Source: RAM1 sp041905405 (GTDB lineage: Bacteria; Pseudomonadota; Gammaproteobacteria; Burkholderiales; Burkholderiaceae_C). From it: a DNA stretch of 64,000 nucleotides. A program made the translations under genes and the position numbers. How positions within the stretch are numbered: position 1 is the stretch's first letter; each line of letters starts with the position of its first letter. Under the pieces are notes generated by a model. It did not search any database. It was not told the DNA's origin and worked only from the letters and a program-made list of their open reading frames with translations. The stretch covers positions 62,001 through 126,000 of the forward strand of contig JAYRLC010000006.1 of the NCBI GenBank assembly GCA_041905405.1, read 5' to 3'. Shown here one piece after another: positions 8,495 to 17,118 of this stretch.

Positions 8495-10933
8495 TCAGCC
8501 CAGGTTGCGCAGGATTTCCTTCTTGCAGTTGTTGGCGGCCTCCAGCAGGTTGCTGATGGCGGTCAGGCACTCCAGGCGCTTGGAGTTCATCATCTGGGTG
8601 CGCAGCGTCTCGTGCTGCTGCATGTTGCTCATGGAGTCCAGCTTGGCCTTGAGGTTGGTCTGCACGGCCAGCAGGCCGCCCTTGGTGACGAAGCCGCGGT
8701 TGTATTGGCCGGGGGCCGGGATGCCCTTGGTTTCATCAAAAAGAATCAGGCCGGGTATCTGCGCGATCGCAGCGTTGATCTTGGTGCCGTCGCTGGCATC
8801 TTCCACTTTGGGATCTATTTCAGAAATTCTCTTGCTGGGTGCGGTATCGGCGGGGATGCGCTCGACCAGGCCGTTGACCGCGCCCAGCAGGTCGGACAGC
8901 TTGGCCATGTCTTCATTGATCTTCTGGACGCTGGCCAGCTGCTGCTTGAGCAGGTCGTCAATGGCGTCAAAACGGCCCATGAACGTGCGGTAGACCAGAG
9001 TCTCCAGGTCCAGGTTCAGCAGCTCTTCGGCCGTCAGCGGCGGGGATGTGCCGGTGCCGTTGCCTGTTGCAGGAGCCGGAGCGGGAGCGGGGGCGGTGCC
9101 CAGCAGGCCTGCGTGGGTATAGAAGTCGCGCCACTTGGTGGCGGCCGCCGCGTCCAGGTTTTGCAGGGCGATCAGCGCGCTGTGGTCCAGCATGCGCTGC
9201 GGTGGAGGTGGGGTAGGTGTGGGATTGGTAGTAGGCCCCCGGGGAATGACTTCCTGGTTCGGTCGTCCATTGTTCGAAACACTGGCAGAAACTTCGCCCG
9301 TGTTGCCTGCGACGTCTGAGATTGAACTGAACCCCACGTTGATGGCGGCTATGGTGTGCGGGTCGATGACAGTACCTGGCGCATTCAACTTTATTCGCTT
9401 GGTTACGGCGTCGACAGTTATTCCGTCAACGGAATAAAACTCGAAAATTGGATCTCCGAAGTAGGGTGGCGGCGGCTTCTTTACCACCTCGATCGTTGTG
9501 GGTTTGCTCACGGAGGCAAGCTCGGACGCCGAGTCAAATTCAATCCAAATTTCAAAGCCTTCGAAAGTACTGGCCCAAGAGGAACCAATTACGGTCGCTG
9601 CTGTTGAATCCAGCGTGAACTGCACACCAGGCGTCTGTTCTGACAGCGCGCCAGTCACCCCGTCCTTGATGCGCATGGTGGCGGAATGCGCGCCCTGCCA
9701 GGCACTGAGGTCGGTGCTGGTGATGTCGATCCAGCCGCGTGCAATGGATTCTGCGGTCAGGTCCAGTTCTGTTTTGAACGTTTCGTCAATGTAGAGCTGC
9801 AGCTTGTCCCCCGCCTTGAGGGCCTTGCCCATGGCGTTGAGGTCCACGCGAAAGGTGGGCGTGGTGTCGTTGGTGAGCCCGTCGGCATCGCGGGTGATGA
9901 TGCCGTTGGCGTCCACCTGCATCAACGCGTTGGGCACGCCAAAGCTTTGCTCCAGCCGCGTCAGTGCGAACGCCTTGGCCAGGTCGGGCTTGACGCCCGC
10001 CAGGACCTCCAGGCTCAGGGCGTGAAAACCTTCGCCCTTGTCCAGCTGGTCGGCCAGCTTCATCCACCCGGCGTACGCTGCGGCAAACGGGTTGACCTGA
10101 TTCAGCTGGCGCAACATCGCTTCGTCCAGCGGTCGGCCGGCGGCCGTGTCGGCAATGAGGCGCTGCAACGCAAACCAGGACCATCCCTTGATGGCCGGCG
10201 GGTCCGTGTCAAAGCTGCTGTTCAGGTCGCCGGGCAGGGTGGTGACCCCGTTCACCGGGCTGTTGGCGCCCAGCGGATTGAGCTGGCGGTAGGCATCCAG
10301 CAGGCCATCGTGGGCCGTGGTCCAGTGGGATACCAGGACGCCATCCAGGAACGCGGTGGCCGCCAACGGATTGAATGCGATGTAGGTGTTCAGCAGGTCC
10401 AGTGGAACAGCCTGTCCGCTCGCGGCTGCCTTGCTGATGAACTGCTCGGCAAAGTAAGCTGCCGCCTGCTTGCCCGTCACCGATGCGGGCGAAGTGCCGG
10501 CCGGGTTGGTGAATGACGGCAGCGTGGCCAGCATGGCCAGTGCCTGGACGGGCGGCTGTCCGCCCATCGTGTTGCCGTTTCTCAGCGCGGCCAGTACGGT
10601 CGCGTCGCGCTTGGCGATGTCGGGCGCAAACTGCGCACTCATCATCAGCGGTGTCAGCGCGTCAGTCATGGGCCGCTTCTGGGTGATGACGTAGCCGTCC
10701 ATCAGCGCGTCGCTGCCATACAGGGTGCTGCGCAAGGTCGCAATGTCGGGGTCTGAGTCGTTGAAGTAGTCCATCAGGAACGCGACCGCCTGGGCGTCGA
10801 CGGGGTCGCCGGTTCGCAGCGCGTTTTTCAGCGACGTCAGCGCAGCGTCCTTGGCCTGATCCACCGCGGTGCTGGTCAGCGAGATGTTTCGGCCCTTCAG
10901 GTATGCCTGTGTCGATGCTTCAAGTGTGGTCAT
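8495..10933 (-). CDS. Large T3SS protein in needle-tip position, with Ig-like domains
   Basis: 812 residues from the ATG at 10933 (GGAG 11 bases upstream); an ATG 12 codons earlier is possible but has no better site. No signal peptide. Residues 1-340 are helical and unrecognised, with repeated NPLAA/NPLGA/NPFAA turns. Residues about 341-443 and 444-552 look like two bacterial Ig-like domains (TRDADGLTNDTTPTF; ISDVAGNTGE near the end of the second). A Pro-rich linker follows at 560-580. The C-terminus has two long helical stretches (about 636-692 and 747-812) around a short insert, reminiscent of LcrV/IpaD-type tip proteins. It has its own copy of the T3SS promoter motif. A filament or secreted effector is the alternative. 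Confidence 0.6.
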   Translation of the reverse strand: MTTLEASTQAYLKGRNISLTSTAVDQAKDAALTSLKNALRTGDPVDAQAVAFLMDYFNDSDPDIATLRSTLYGSDALMDGYVITQKRPMTDALTPLMMSAQFAPDIAKRDATVLAALRNGNTMGGQPPVQALAMLATLPSFTNPAGTSPASVTGKQAAAYFAEQFISKAAASGQAVPLDLLNTYIAFNPLAATAFLDGVLVSHWTTAHDGLLDAYRQLNPLGANSPVNGVTTLPGDLNSSFDTDPPAIKGWSWFALQRLIADTAAGRPLDEAMLRQLNQVNPFAAAYAGWMKLADQLDKGEGFHALSLEVLAGVKPDLAKAFALTRLEQSFGVPNALMQVDANGIITRDADGLTNDTTPTFRVDLNAMGKALKAGDKLQLYIDETFKTELDLTAESIARGWIDITSTDLSAWQGAHSATMRIKDGVTGALSEQTPGVQFTLDSTAATVIGSSWASTFEGFEIWIEFDSASELASVSKPTTIEVVKKPPPPYFGDPIFEFYSVDGITVDAVTKRIKLNAPGTVIDPHTIAAINVGFSSISDVAGNTGEVSASVSNNGRPNQEVIPRGPTTNPTPTPPPPQRMLDHSALIALQNLDAAAATKWRDFYTHAGLLGTAPAPAPAPATGNGTGTSPPLTAEELLNLDLETLVYRTFMGRFDAIDDLLKQQLASVQKINEDMAKLSDLLGAVNGLVERIPADTAPSKRISEIDPKVEDASDGTKINAAIAQIPGLILFDETKGIPAPGQYNRGFVTKGGLLAVQTNLKAKLDSMSNMQQHETLRTQMMNSKRLECLTAISNLLEAANNCKKEILRNLG

Positions 10934-10979
10934 GAAAAAAACTCCGGTTGGTGCCGGAGCGCGCTGCATTCCGGTGCAG

Positions 10980-11018
10980 CCAATTTAGAAGCGCGACCGC
11001 TTGCGCGATAGCTATACC
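10980..11018 (-). promoter_or_regulatory. Shared T3SS promoter motif, copy 2
   Basis: GGTATAGCTATCGCG, 15 bases, then CTAAATTGG on the minus strand, ending 46 bases before the ATG of the 812-residue gene. The outer blocks match copy 1 base for base while the spacer differs, so the blocks are under selection. The remainder of the 230-base divergent region up to sctW carries the rightward promoter, which I could not place. Confidence 0.75.
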
Positions 11019-11122
11019 GACGTATCCACCGAGGCAGGTCCAGCGGTGGGCCTGCACATACCTCTGTCTCTCTAGGCGCGCCGTGGACCCCCACCTATGC
11101 TGACTCGCAACCTGAACACACA

Positions 11123-11150
11123 ACGCACGGCACAACACGCACGGCACAAC
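11123..11150 (+). repeat. 14-bp tandem repeat in the sctW leader
   Basis: ACGCACGGCACAAC occurs twice back to back and is followed by a decayed third start (ACGCGCAAC), ending about 13 bases before the sctW ATG. The leader is C/A-rich and purine-poor, and no Shine-Dalgarno sequence is visible where one would be expected. Confidence 0.85.
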
Positions 11151-11163
11151 ACGCGCAACGCCC

Positions 11164-12288
11164 ATGGCCTCGCCCCGCATCGACAACAACCCTCTCGCCA
11201 GCGCGCGGATTAACGCCACCGGGGCGGTAGCCCGGCAAGGCTCGGGGTCGCTCAACGGCGAGCAGGTGGTGCAGGCCAAGTCGGATGCATCCATCCTGGA
11301 AGATGCGCGCGAAGAGCTGAGCGTGGCCATCGCCGTGCACAAGGGCGAGAGCAAGACTTTCAGGCAGCGCCAGGTGGCCGCGGGCGGCGGTGTGCGCCGC
11401 ATGCAGATCGAACAGGTGCAGGCCTATCTGGACGCTACGCGCCGCCACCCCGACCCGGCCGAGCTGGCCAGCCTGGCCAAACGCATGCAGGACGCCGGCC
11501 GGCCGCGCGACGTAGCGCAGCAGTCGTCGCAGTCGCCGGCGCACTGGTTCGCGCTGCTGCAATTCGCGCTGCACGACGCGCAGCGCCGCGGGCTGCCCGA
11601 CGACGTGGTCGAACGCCTGCGCGACGCGCTCGAAGACCTGGACCTGGAATACGGCAGCGAGATCCAGGCCGGACTCAACACCGCCCAGGTGGCCAGTGAA
11701 TTTGCGCCCGACAGCAAGGGCGTCGAAACATTTCAGCGCACCTACACCGACATCGTGCTGGGTGAGCAGACTTTCGCGCAGACGCTGCAGCTGGTGCTCA
11801 AGCGGCTGGGCGGTGTGCAGGGGCAGGATTTCGAGCGTGCGCTCAAGGCGCTGCTGGGCGCGCTAGGCGCGGAACTCACAGCCGCGCGCGCGTCCACCCA
11901 GCCCGAACGGCTGCAGGCCCTGGTACAGGACGTGTACCGGCTGCAGGTGGCCGGCACGGCGCTGGAGGAATGCACCGCGATCGCCAAAGAGGTTGCGCAG
12001 CGCTTTGGCATCCTCACCGTGAACCCCGCCGAGCTCATGAAAGACCTGGTGACCTACACCAGCGACCGCTGGGTGATGCCCGGGCGGCTCATGGAACTGG
12101 CGCAGAAATTCATGGTGGCGGGCCTGCCGGAGCGGCTGGCCTTTCACCGCGGCACCCGCAACGCGCTGCGCAAGCTGCCGGTGTGGGTGTTCCTGGGGCT
12201 GGACGAACGCGACAGCCTGCTCAAGGTGGCGCAGCAGGTCTACGACGAAACCGTCGCCGCCGAAGAGGAAAGGCTGGGTCTGCTATGA
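11164..12288 (+). CDS. sctW: T3SS gatekeeper SctW (YopN-TyeA fusion type)
   Basis: 374 residues. The N-terminal and central helical part matches the YopN/HrpJ/InvE gatekeeper family. The C-terminal ~95 residues (LMKDLVTYTSDRWVMPGRLMELAQKFMV and on) correspond to TyeA, here fused in a single chain as in BopN. Gatekeepers hold back effectors until translocators are placed and contact SctV. It is the first gene of the rightward operon. The following chaperone gene overlaps by ATGA. No clear ribosome-binding site precedes the chosen ATG; a tandem 14-bp repeat occupies the leader. Confidence 0.92.
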   Translation: MASPRIDNNPLASARINATGAVARQGSGSLNGEQVVQAKSDASILEDAREELSVAIAVHKGESKTFRQRQVAAGGGVRRMQIEQVQAYLDATRRHPDPAELASLAKRMQDAGRPRDVAQQSSQSPAHWFALLQFALHDAQRRGLPDDVVERLRDALEDLDLEYGSEIQAGLNTAQVASEFAPDSKGVETFQRTYTDIVLGEQTFAQTLQLVLKRLGGVQGQDFERALKALLGALGAELTAARASTQPERLQALVQDVYRLQVAGTALEECTAIAKEVAQRFGILTVNPAELMKDLVTYTSDRWVMPGRLMELAQKFMVAGLPERLAFHRGTRNALRKLPVWVFLGLDERDSLLKVAQQVYDETVAAEEERLGLL

Positions 12289-12677
12289 GCACACAGTGGA
12301 TTCAGGACGCCGTGGCCCAGTACGGGCAGCAACTGGGCCTGCCCGATCTGGCGCTGGGCGACAACGGCGCGGCGCAGCTGGCGCTGCAGGCCGGCGGCAT
12401 GCTGGCCGTGGAGCCTGCGCCGGATACAGGCGATGTGCTGGTGTACCTGGGGCGCCCGATCGGCTTTGACGGCGCCGCAGTGCTGCGCAACGCGCTGATG
12501 CGCGCCCACCACAGCGCGGCCAGCGTGCTGCCGGTGCAGGTCGCCGTGCGCGGCGACGGGCCCGAGGCGCTGCTGCTGGTGCTGGCACGCGTGCCCGAGC
12601 GTGAATTCACCACGTCCATGCTCAGCCGCGTGGTCGACTACCTGGGCCGCTGGAGCGACGGGGTGCGCCATGGTTGA
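12285..12677 (+). CDS. Class I chaperone of the gatekeeper, SycN-like
   Basis: 130 residues starting at the ATG overlapping the sctW stop. The fold pattern is of a CesT/SycN-type dimeric chaperone: an N-terminal helix (WIQDAVAQYGQQLGL), beta strands around LALQAGGMLAVEPAPDTGDVLVYLGR, then a helix (AAVLRNALMRAHHS). In Yersinia, SycN with YscB binds YopN, and the gene order yopN-tyeA-sycN-yscX-yscY-lcrD is the same as here. It overlaps sctX by eight bases. Confidence 0.82.
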   Translation: MSTQWIQDAVAQYGQQLGLPDLALGDNGAAQLALQAGGMLAVEPAPDTGDVLVYLGRPIGFDGAAVLRNALMRAHHSAASVLPVQVAVRGDGPEALLLVLARVPEREFTTSMLSRVVDYLGRWSDGVRHG

Positions 12678-13080
12678 AGTGCGCACCGGCGGGCGGGGCT
12701 TTTTCGACCGCGGCATCGACAGCATCGTCGGAACACCCGACGCGCCCGAGCTGCTGACCCTGCCGCACGCGCAGGACCTGGCGCCCGCGTCGCTGGCCCG
12801 CACCACGGCGCTGGACGATCTGCTGGGCGTCGTCAACCTCGATTCGCTGTTGGAGTCCGCGTCTCGTCCCGACGTGGCCGGGCGCGAGCTGCTGGCGCCC
12901 CAGCGGTTTCGCGCGGCGATGGAGCAGGTGGCGGCGCATTTCGCGCGCACGGCCGACGCGCGCCGCTATGCCAATCCGCGCGTGGGCCGGCTGCTGGACA
13001 GCGCATGCCGGCTGCTGGCCGAGGAAAGCGAGCTGCGCGAGCTGCTGACCTACTACCGCAACGCGCTGCTGCAGGGATGA
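12670..13080 (+). CDS. sctX: T3SS export protein SctX (YscX family)
   Basis: 136 residues from the ATG at 12670, inside the end of the preceding chaperone gene. It matches YscX in size, in position between the SycN-like gene and yscY, and in the helical C-terminal end (NPRVGRLLDSACRLLAEESELRELLTYYRNALLQG region). YscX is secreted and, bound to YscY, is needed for early substrate export through SctV. Only the Ysc-like branch of T3SSs has this pair. Confidence 0.82.
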   Translation: MVEVRTGGRGFFDRGIDSIVGTPDAPELLTLPHAQDLAPASLARTTALDDLLGVVNLDSLLESASRPDVAGRELLAPQRFRAAMEQVAAHFARTADARRYANPRVGRLLDSACRLLAEESELRELLTYYRNALLQG

Positions 13081-13087
13081 CGCAGGG

Positions 13088-13444
13088 ATGGACACCATGG
13101 ACGAACAGGAAAAGAACCTCGTAATGCTGCTGGCCTGGGCCTGGCTGCAGAACGCCCGGCCGCAAAAGGCTGCCACGCTGCTGGCCGCGCTGGACGTGGT
13201 GGCGCCCGGCCAGCGCCAGGTGCTGCGCACGCTGGCGCTGGCACTGGTGCGCAGCGACGAGCCGCAGCGCGCGCTGGACACGCTGGACCGCATGGCCGTC
13301 ACCGGCCCGGCCGACGCCGCCTGGCACCTGCTGCGCGCCCGGGCGCTGGCCGCGTGCGAACGCCGCGAGGAAGCCGGCGCCGCCATGGCCGCCTGCCTGC
13401 GGGCCCGCCAGATGGCGTTGCGGCAGGTGGAGGTGGCCGCATGA
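13088..13444 (+). CDS. sctY: SctX chaperone SctY (YscY family, TPR)
   Basis: 118 residues; an in-frame ATG three codons later (13097) is an alternative start with slightly better spacing to CAGGG. The protein is TPR-like: LVMLLAWAWLQNARPQKAATLLAALDVVAPGQ is the first repeat, and DAAWHLLRARALAACERREEAGAA the third. This is the organisation of YscY, which binds YscX and SctV. It couples to sctV by an ATGA overlap. Confidence 0.85.
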   Translation: MDTMDEQEKNLVMLLAWAWLQNARPQKAATLLAALDVVAPGQRQVLRTLALALVRSDEPQRALDTLDRMAVTGPADAAWHLLRARALAACERREEAGAAMAACLRARQMALRQVEVAA

Positions 13445-15546
13445 TCAGCGCCAGCCTGCAGACCCGCCTGCACCGCGGGGTGATGGCGCTGACCAGCCGC
13501 AACGACATCGTTCTGGCGGTCATGATCGTGGCCATCATCTTCATGATGATCCTGCCGCTGCCCACCTGGCTGGTGGACGTGCTGATCGGCATGAACATGA
13601 CGGTATCGGCCATGCTGCTGATGGTGGCCATGTACCTGCCGTCGCCGCTGGCGTTCTCCAGCTTTCCGTCGGTGCTGCTGGTCACCACCCTGTTCCGCCT
13701 GGGTATTTCCATCGCCACCACGCGGCTGATCCTGCTGCAGGCCGACGCCGGTCACATCGTGCAGACCTTCGGCAATTTCGTGGTGGGCGGCAACCTGATC
13801 GTGGGCCTGGTGGTGTTCCTGATCCTGACCATCGTGCAGTTCGTGGTGATCACCAAGGGCGCCGAGCGCGTGGCCGAGGTTGCCGCGCGCTTCTCGCTGG
13901 ACGCCATGCCGGGCAAGCAGATGTCCATCGACGGCGACATGCGCGCCGGCTCCATCGACATGGACGAGGCCAAGCGCCGCCGCGGCATCGTCGAAAAGGA
14001 AAGCCAGCTGTACGGCGCCATGGACGGCGCGATGAAGTTCGTCAAGGGCGACGCCATCGCGGGCCTGATCATCGTGGCCGTGAACCTGCTGGGCGGCATC
14101 ATGGTGGGCAGCCTGCAGCGCGGCATGACGATGGGCGACGCGGTCAAGACCTATTCGGTGCTGACCATTGGCGACGGTCTGATCGCGCAGATTCCGGCGC
14201 TGTTCATCGCGATCTGCGCGGGCATCATCGTCACGCGGGTGAACACGGGCGAAGGCCCGTCCAACGTGGGTCGTGACATCGGCTCGCAGGTGCTGTCGCA
14301 GCCGCGCGCGCTCATCATCGCCGCGGTCGTGGCGCTGGGGATGGGCCTGATCCCGGGCATGCCGACGCTGACCTTCGTGTGCCTGGCGGCCGCGCTGGGC
14401 GGGGTGGGCTTCATCCTGCTGCGCAGCACGCGCAAGGTGGTGGACAGCAAGACCGGCGAGGTGACCGAGGTGCCGGCCATGCAGGCCGCCGGCGCCCCGC
14501 CCAAGACCAAAAACGAGGCCGGCGAGGAGTTCGTGCCCACGGTGCCGCTGCTGGTGGACGTGGCCGACCACCTGAAGAAAGAGTTCGACCCCGAGGTACT
14601 GAACGACGAGCTGCTGAAGATCCGCAAGGCGCTGTATTTCGACATGGGCGTGCCGTTCCCGGGCATCCAGCTGCGCTTCAACGAGAACCTGCCGCCCGAA
14701 AGCTACAGCATCCTGCTGTCCGAGGTTCCCGTGTCGCAAGGCCGGCTGCGGGCCGACTGGCTGCTGGCGCGCGAGAACCCGCACAACCTGCAGGCGCTGG
14801 GTGTGGCCTACGAAGAAGACAAGAAGTTCCTGCCTGGCATTCCCACGCTGTGGGTGGCCGCGTCGCTCAAGGACACGCTGGAACGCGCCGGCATCCCGGT
14901 CATGGACCCGAGCAGGATCCTCACGTACCACCTGGCGTTCGTGCTCAAGAAGTATTCGGCCGACTTCCTGGGCATCCAGGAAACCAAATTCCTCATGTCG
15001 TCGATGGAGGCGCGGTTCCCCGACCTGGTCAAGGAGGCCACGCGCGTCATGCCCGTGCAGAAGATCGCCGAGATCCTGCAGCGCCTGGTGTCCGAGGAGG
15101 TGTCGGTGCGCAACCTGCGCGCGGTGCTGGAGTCGCTCGTCGAATGGGGGCAGAAGGAAAAGGACTCTGTCCTGCTGACCGAGTACGTTCGCGCGAGCCT
15201 GAAGCGCCACATCAGCTACAAGTATTCGAGCGGGCAGAACATGCTGCCCGCCTACCTGCTGGCCCCGCAGGTCGAGGAAACCCTGCGCGGCGCCGTGCGC
15301 CAGACCAGCGCCGGCAGCTACCTGGCGCTGGACCCGTCGGTGGGCAAGCGCCTGGTGGAAAGCATCAAGAAGGCGGTGGGCGACCTGTCCGCCGCCGCGC
15401 ACAAGCCGGTGCTGCTCACGTCCATGGACATCCGCCGCTACCTGCGCAAGCTGATCGAGCAGGAGCTTTATGAGCTGCCGGTGCTGAGCTACCAGGAAAT
15501 GACGCAGGAAATCAACATCCAGCCGCTGGCAAGGATCGAGCTATGA
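13441..15546 (+). CDS. sctV: Export gate protein SctV (LcrD/InvA family)
   Basis: 701 residues, normal for the family. The start chosen is the ATG overlapping the sctY stop; a longer frame exists upstream but lies inside sctY. The N-terminal half has about eight transmembrane helices, with the FHIPEP-family blocks PSVLLVTTLFRLGISIATTR and AERVAEVAARFSLDAMPGKQMSID. The C-terminal ~350 residues form the cytoplasmic nonameric ring that receives chaperone-substrate complexes. It overlaps sctD by four bases. Confidence 0.98.
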   Translation: MISASLQTRLHRGVMALTSRNDIVLAVMIVAIIFMMILPLPTWLVDVLIGMNMTVSAMLLMVAMYLPSPLAFSSFPSVLLVTTLFRLGISIATTRLILLQADAGHIVQTFGNFVVGGNLIVGLVVFLILTIVQFVVITKGAERVAEVAARFSLDAMPGKQMSIDGDMRAGSIDMDEAKRRRGIVEKESQLYGAMDGAMKFVKGDAIAGLIIVAVNLLGGIMVGSLQRGMTMGDAVKTYSVLTIGDGLIAQIPALFIAICAGIIVTRVNTGEGPSNVGRDIGSQVLSQPRALIIAAVVALGMGLIPGMPTLTFVCLAAALGGVGFILLRSTRKVVDSKTGEVTEVPAMQAAGAPPKTKNEAGEEFVPTVPLLVDVADHLKKEFDPEVLNDELLKIRKALYFDMGVPFPGIQLRFNENLPPESYSILLSEVPVSQGRLRADWLLARENPHNLQALGVAYEEDKKFLPGIPTLWVAASLKDTLERAGIPVMDPSRILTYHLAFVLKKYSADFLGIQETKFLMSSMEARFPDLVKEATRVMPVQKIAEILQRLVSEEVSVRNLRAVLESLVEWGQKEKDSVLLTEYVRASLKRHISYKYSSGQNMLPAYLLAPQVEETLRGAVRQTSAGSYLALDPSVGKRLVESIKKAVGDLSAAAHKPVLLTSMDIRRYLRKLIEQELYELPVLSYQEMTQEINIQPLARIEL

Positions 15547-17114
15547 GCAATGCCGACATGGATGCTGTTCTGGACGTCATGGACGAGGCGCTGGCCGAAG
15601 ACGTGCCGAACGCCGGCGATACCGGTGCCGATGCCTTGCAGGTGCTTGATCTCCTGGCGCTGGATGGTCCCGGCGAATCTTCACCGGACATCCTCACCCA
15701 GCCACTGCCGCGCGCGCAGCCGGTGCTGGAGCTGCGCATCCTGAGTGGCATGCACGCCGGCGCGCGCGCGCCGCTGCAGGGCGAAGGCTATCTGCTGGGC
15801 GCGCTCAGCGACTGTGACTTTGTGCTGGAAGATGCGGGGGTGCAGCCGCACCACGCGCGCCTGTCGCGCTGCGATGCAGGTGATGCAGGCGACGACGGCG
15901 CCGAAGGCGGCTGGCAGCTGGACTGGGTGGCGCAGGAGGGCGGCGAGCCGTTGCTGGCGCCCACGCGGCTGCAGCATGGCAAGGCCGTGCCGCTGGGGCC
16001 CATCGTGGTGGCCGTGGACGAGCCGGGCGCACCCTGGCCCACGCTGGAGCAACTGGTGCTGGTGCCCCACGCGCCCGCGCTGGAGCCCAGCCTGCCGCCG
16101 CCGCAGATGCCCGAGCCGCATGAGGCGCCCCTGGCCGGGCTGCGCGGACGCCTGCGCGGTGTGTCGGCGCGGCGCATGGCCGCGGCAGTGGCGGCCGTCA
16201 CGCTGGGCCTGTCGGCCGCCGCCGCGGCCGCGCTGGTGTCCTGGCCGTTGGGGCTGGACCACCTGGGCGGCCCCGGTGAGGCCACCGTGGCGCAGCCGCC
16301 CAAGGCCGTCGCGCCAGATCCTGCCCAGCGCCAGGCCATCGAATCGGCGCTGGCGGCGCGCGGGCTGGCTGGCCGTGCGCGCGTCGAACCCGCCGGTGCG
16401 CTCTGGCTGGTGCGTGCGCCTGTCATGACCGATCAGGATGGCGAGGCGCTGGGCGCCGCACTGTCGCGCCTGCAGCCGCGCCCCCTGCTGCGCCTGCCGA
16501 CCGAGCAGGAACTGCGCGACGAGGTCACCGAAGCGCTGCCCCGGCTGGTCGGCGAGCATGCGTCCGCCGTCAAGCTGCGCCCCATGGGGCCCGGCCGATT
16601 CCGCCTCGAAGGCCGCATGGCCCGTGCAGAGGACCGCGACAAGCTGCTGCGCGCGGCGGCCGAAGCCTTCCCGCAGGCGGCCTGGGACAACGGTGTGCTC
16701 ACACCCGAAGAGGCCGCCGCCGAACTTCTGGCCGAGCTGCGCAACCGTGGCTGGCAGGCCGGCGGCGAATGGAAAGATGGCGCGCTGCAGGTGCAGGTGA
16801 CCCTGCAGCAGCGCGACGTGCCCAACTGGGAACAGACGCTCCTGGCCGTGAACCGCACGCACGCGGTGCCGCTGCGCGCCACGATGGCCTTTGCGCAAAG
16901 CGCGCCTGCGCCGTCGCCCGCGCCGCGCGCCAATGAGGCGCGGCTGCCGTTCCAGATCCGCGGCGTGGTGGGCGGCGACATGGCCTATGTGCTGCTGTCC
17001 AACGGCGACAAGCTGTCCCAGGGCGGTGTGTGGCAGGGCTGGCGGCTCGCGTCCGTGACGGCCACCCAGGTGACTTTTGAAAACGGCGCGCAGCGCGCTG
17101 TCCTTGCGAGGTGA
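15543..17114 (+). CDS. sctD: T3SS inner-membrane ring protein SctD
   Basis: 523 residues. Acidic residues 1-55 form an extension. A cytoplasmic FHA-like domain covers about 60-175 (VLELRILSGMHAGARAPL, HHARLS). A Pro-rich linker follows, then one transmembrane helix at about 212-237, and a periplasmic part with ring-building/BON-like repeats (AIESALAARGLAGRARVEP; VTEALPRLVGEHASAVKL). This is the YscD/HrpQ/PrgH layout. The acidic N-terminal extension makes it longer than YscD (about 420 residues). It follows sctV by an ATGA overlap. Confidence 0.93.
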   Translation: MSNADMDAVLDVMDEALAEDVPNAGDTGADALQVLDLLALDGPGESSPDILTQPLPRAQPVLELRILSGMHAGARAPLQGEGYLLGALSDCDFVLEDAGVQPHHARLSRCDAGDAGDDGAEGGWQLDWVAQEGGEPLLAPTRLQHGKAVPLGPIVVAVDEPGAPWPTLEQLVLVPHAPALEPSLPPPQMPEPHEAPLAGLRGRLRGVSARRMAAAVAAVTLGLSAAAAAALVSWPLGLDHLGGPGEATVAQPPKAVAPDPAQRQAIESALAARGLAGRARVEPAGALWLVRAPVMTDQDGEALGAALSRLQPRPLLRLPTEQELRDEVTEALPRLVGEHASAVKLRPMGPGRFRLEGRMARAEDRDKLLRAAAEAFPQAAWDNGVLTPEEAAAELLAELRNRGWQAGGEWKDGALQVQVTLQQRDVPNWEQTLLAVNRTHAVPLRATMAFAQSAPAPSPAPRANEARLPFQIRGVVGGDMAYVLLSNGDKLSQGGVWQGWRLASVTATQVTFENGAQRAVLAR

Positions 17115-17118
17115 TGCC

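Noticed and set aside
8495..10933. Reading the 812-residue protein as an ordinary RTX-type adhesin because of its Ig-like domains
   Set aside because: It lacks a signal peptide, RTX nonapeptides and any type I secretion genes nearby, and it carries the T3SS promoter motif in the tip-gene position.
8394..11163. Possible PIP boxes (TTCG-N16-TTCG) or hrp boxes (GGAACC-N15/16-CCACNNA) before the T3SS genes
   Set aside because: Neither arrangement was found by eye in the intergenic regions; the shared motif found is different.
12622..15402. Open frame of ~926 codons on the minus strand opposite sctV, sctX and sctY
   Set aside because: It is antisense to clearly conserved T3SS genes and encodes His/Gln/Arg-rich low-complexity sequence typical of mirror frames in high-G+C DNA.
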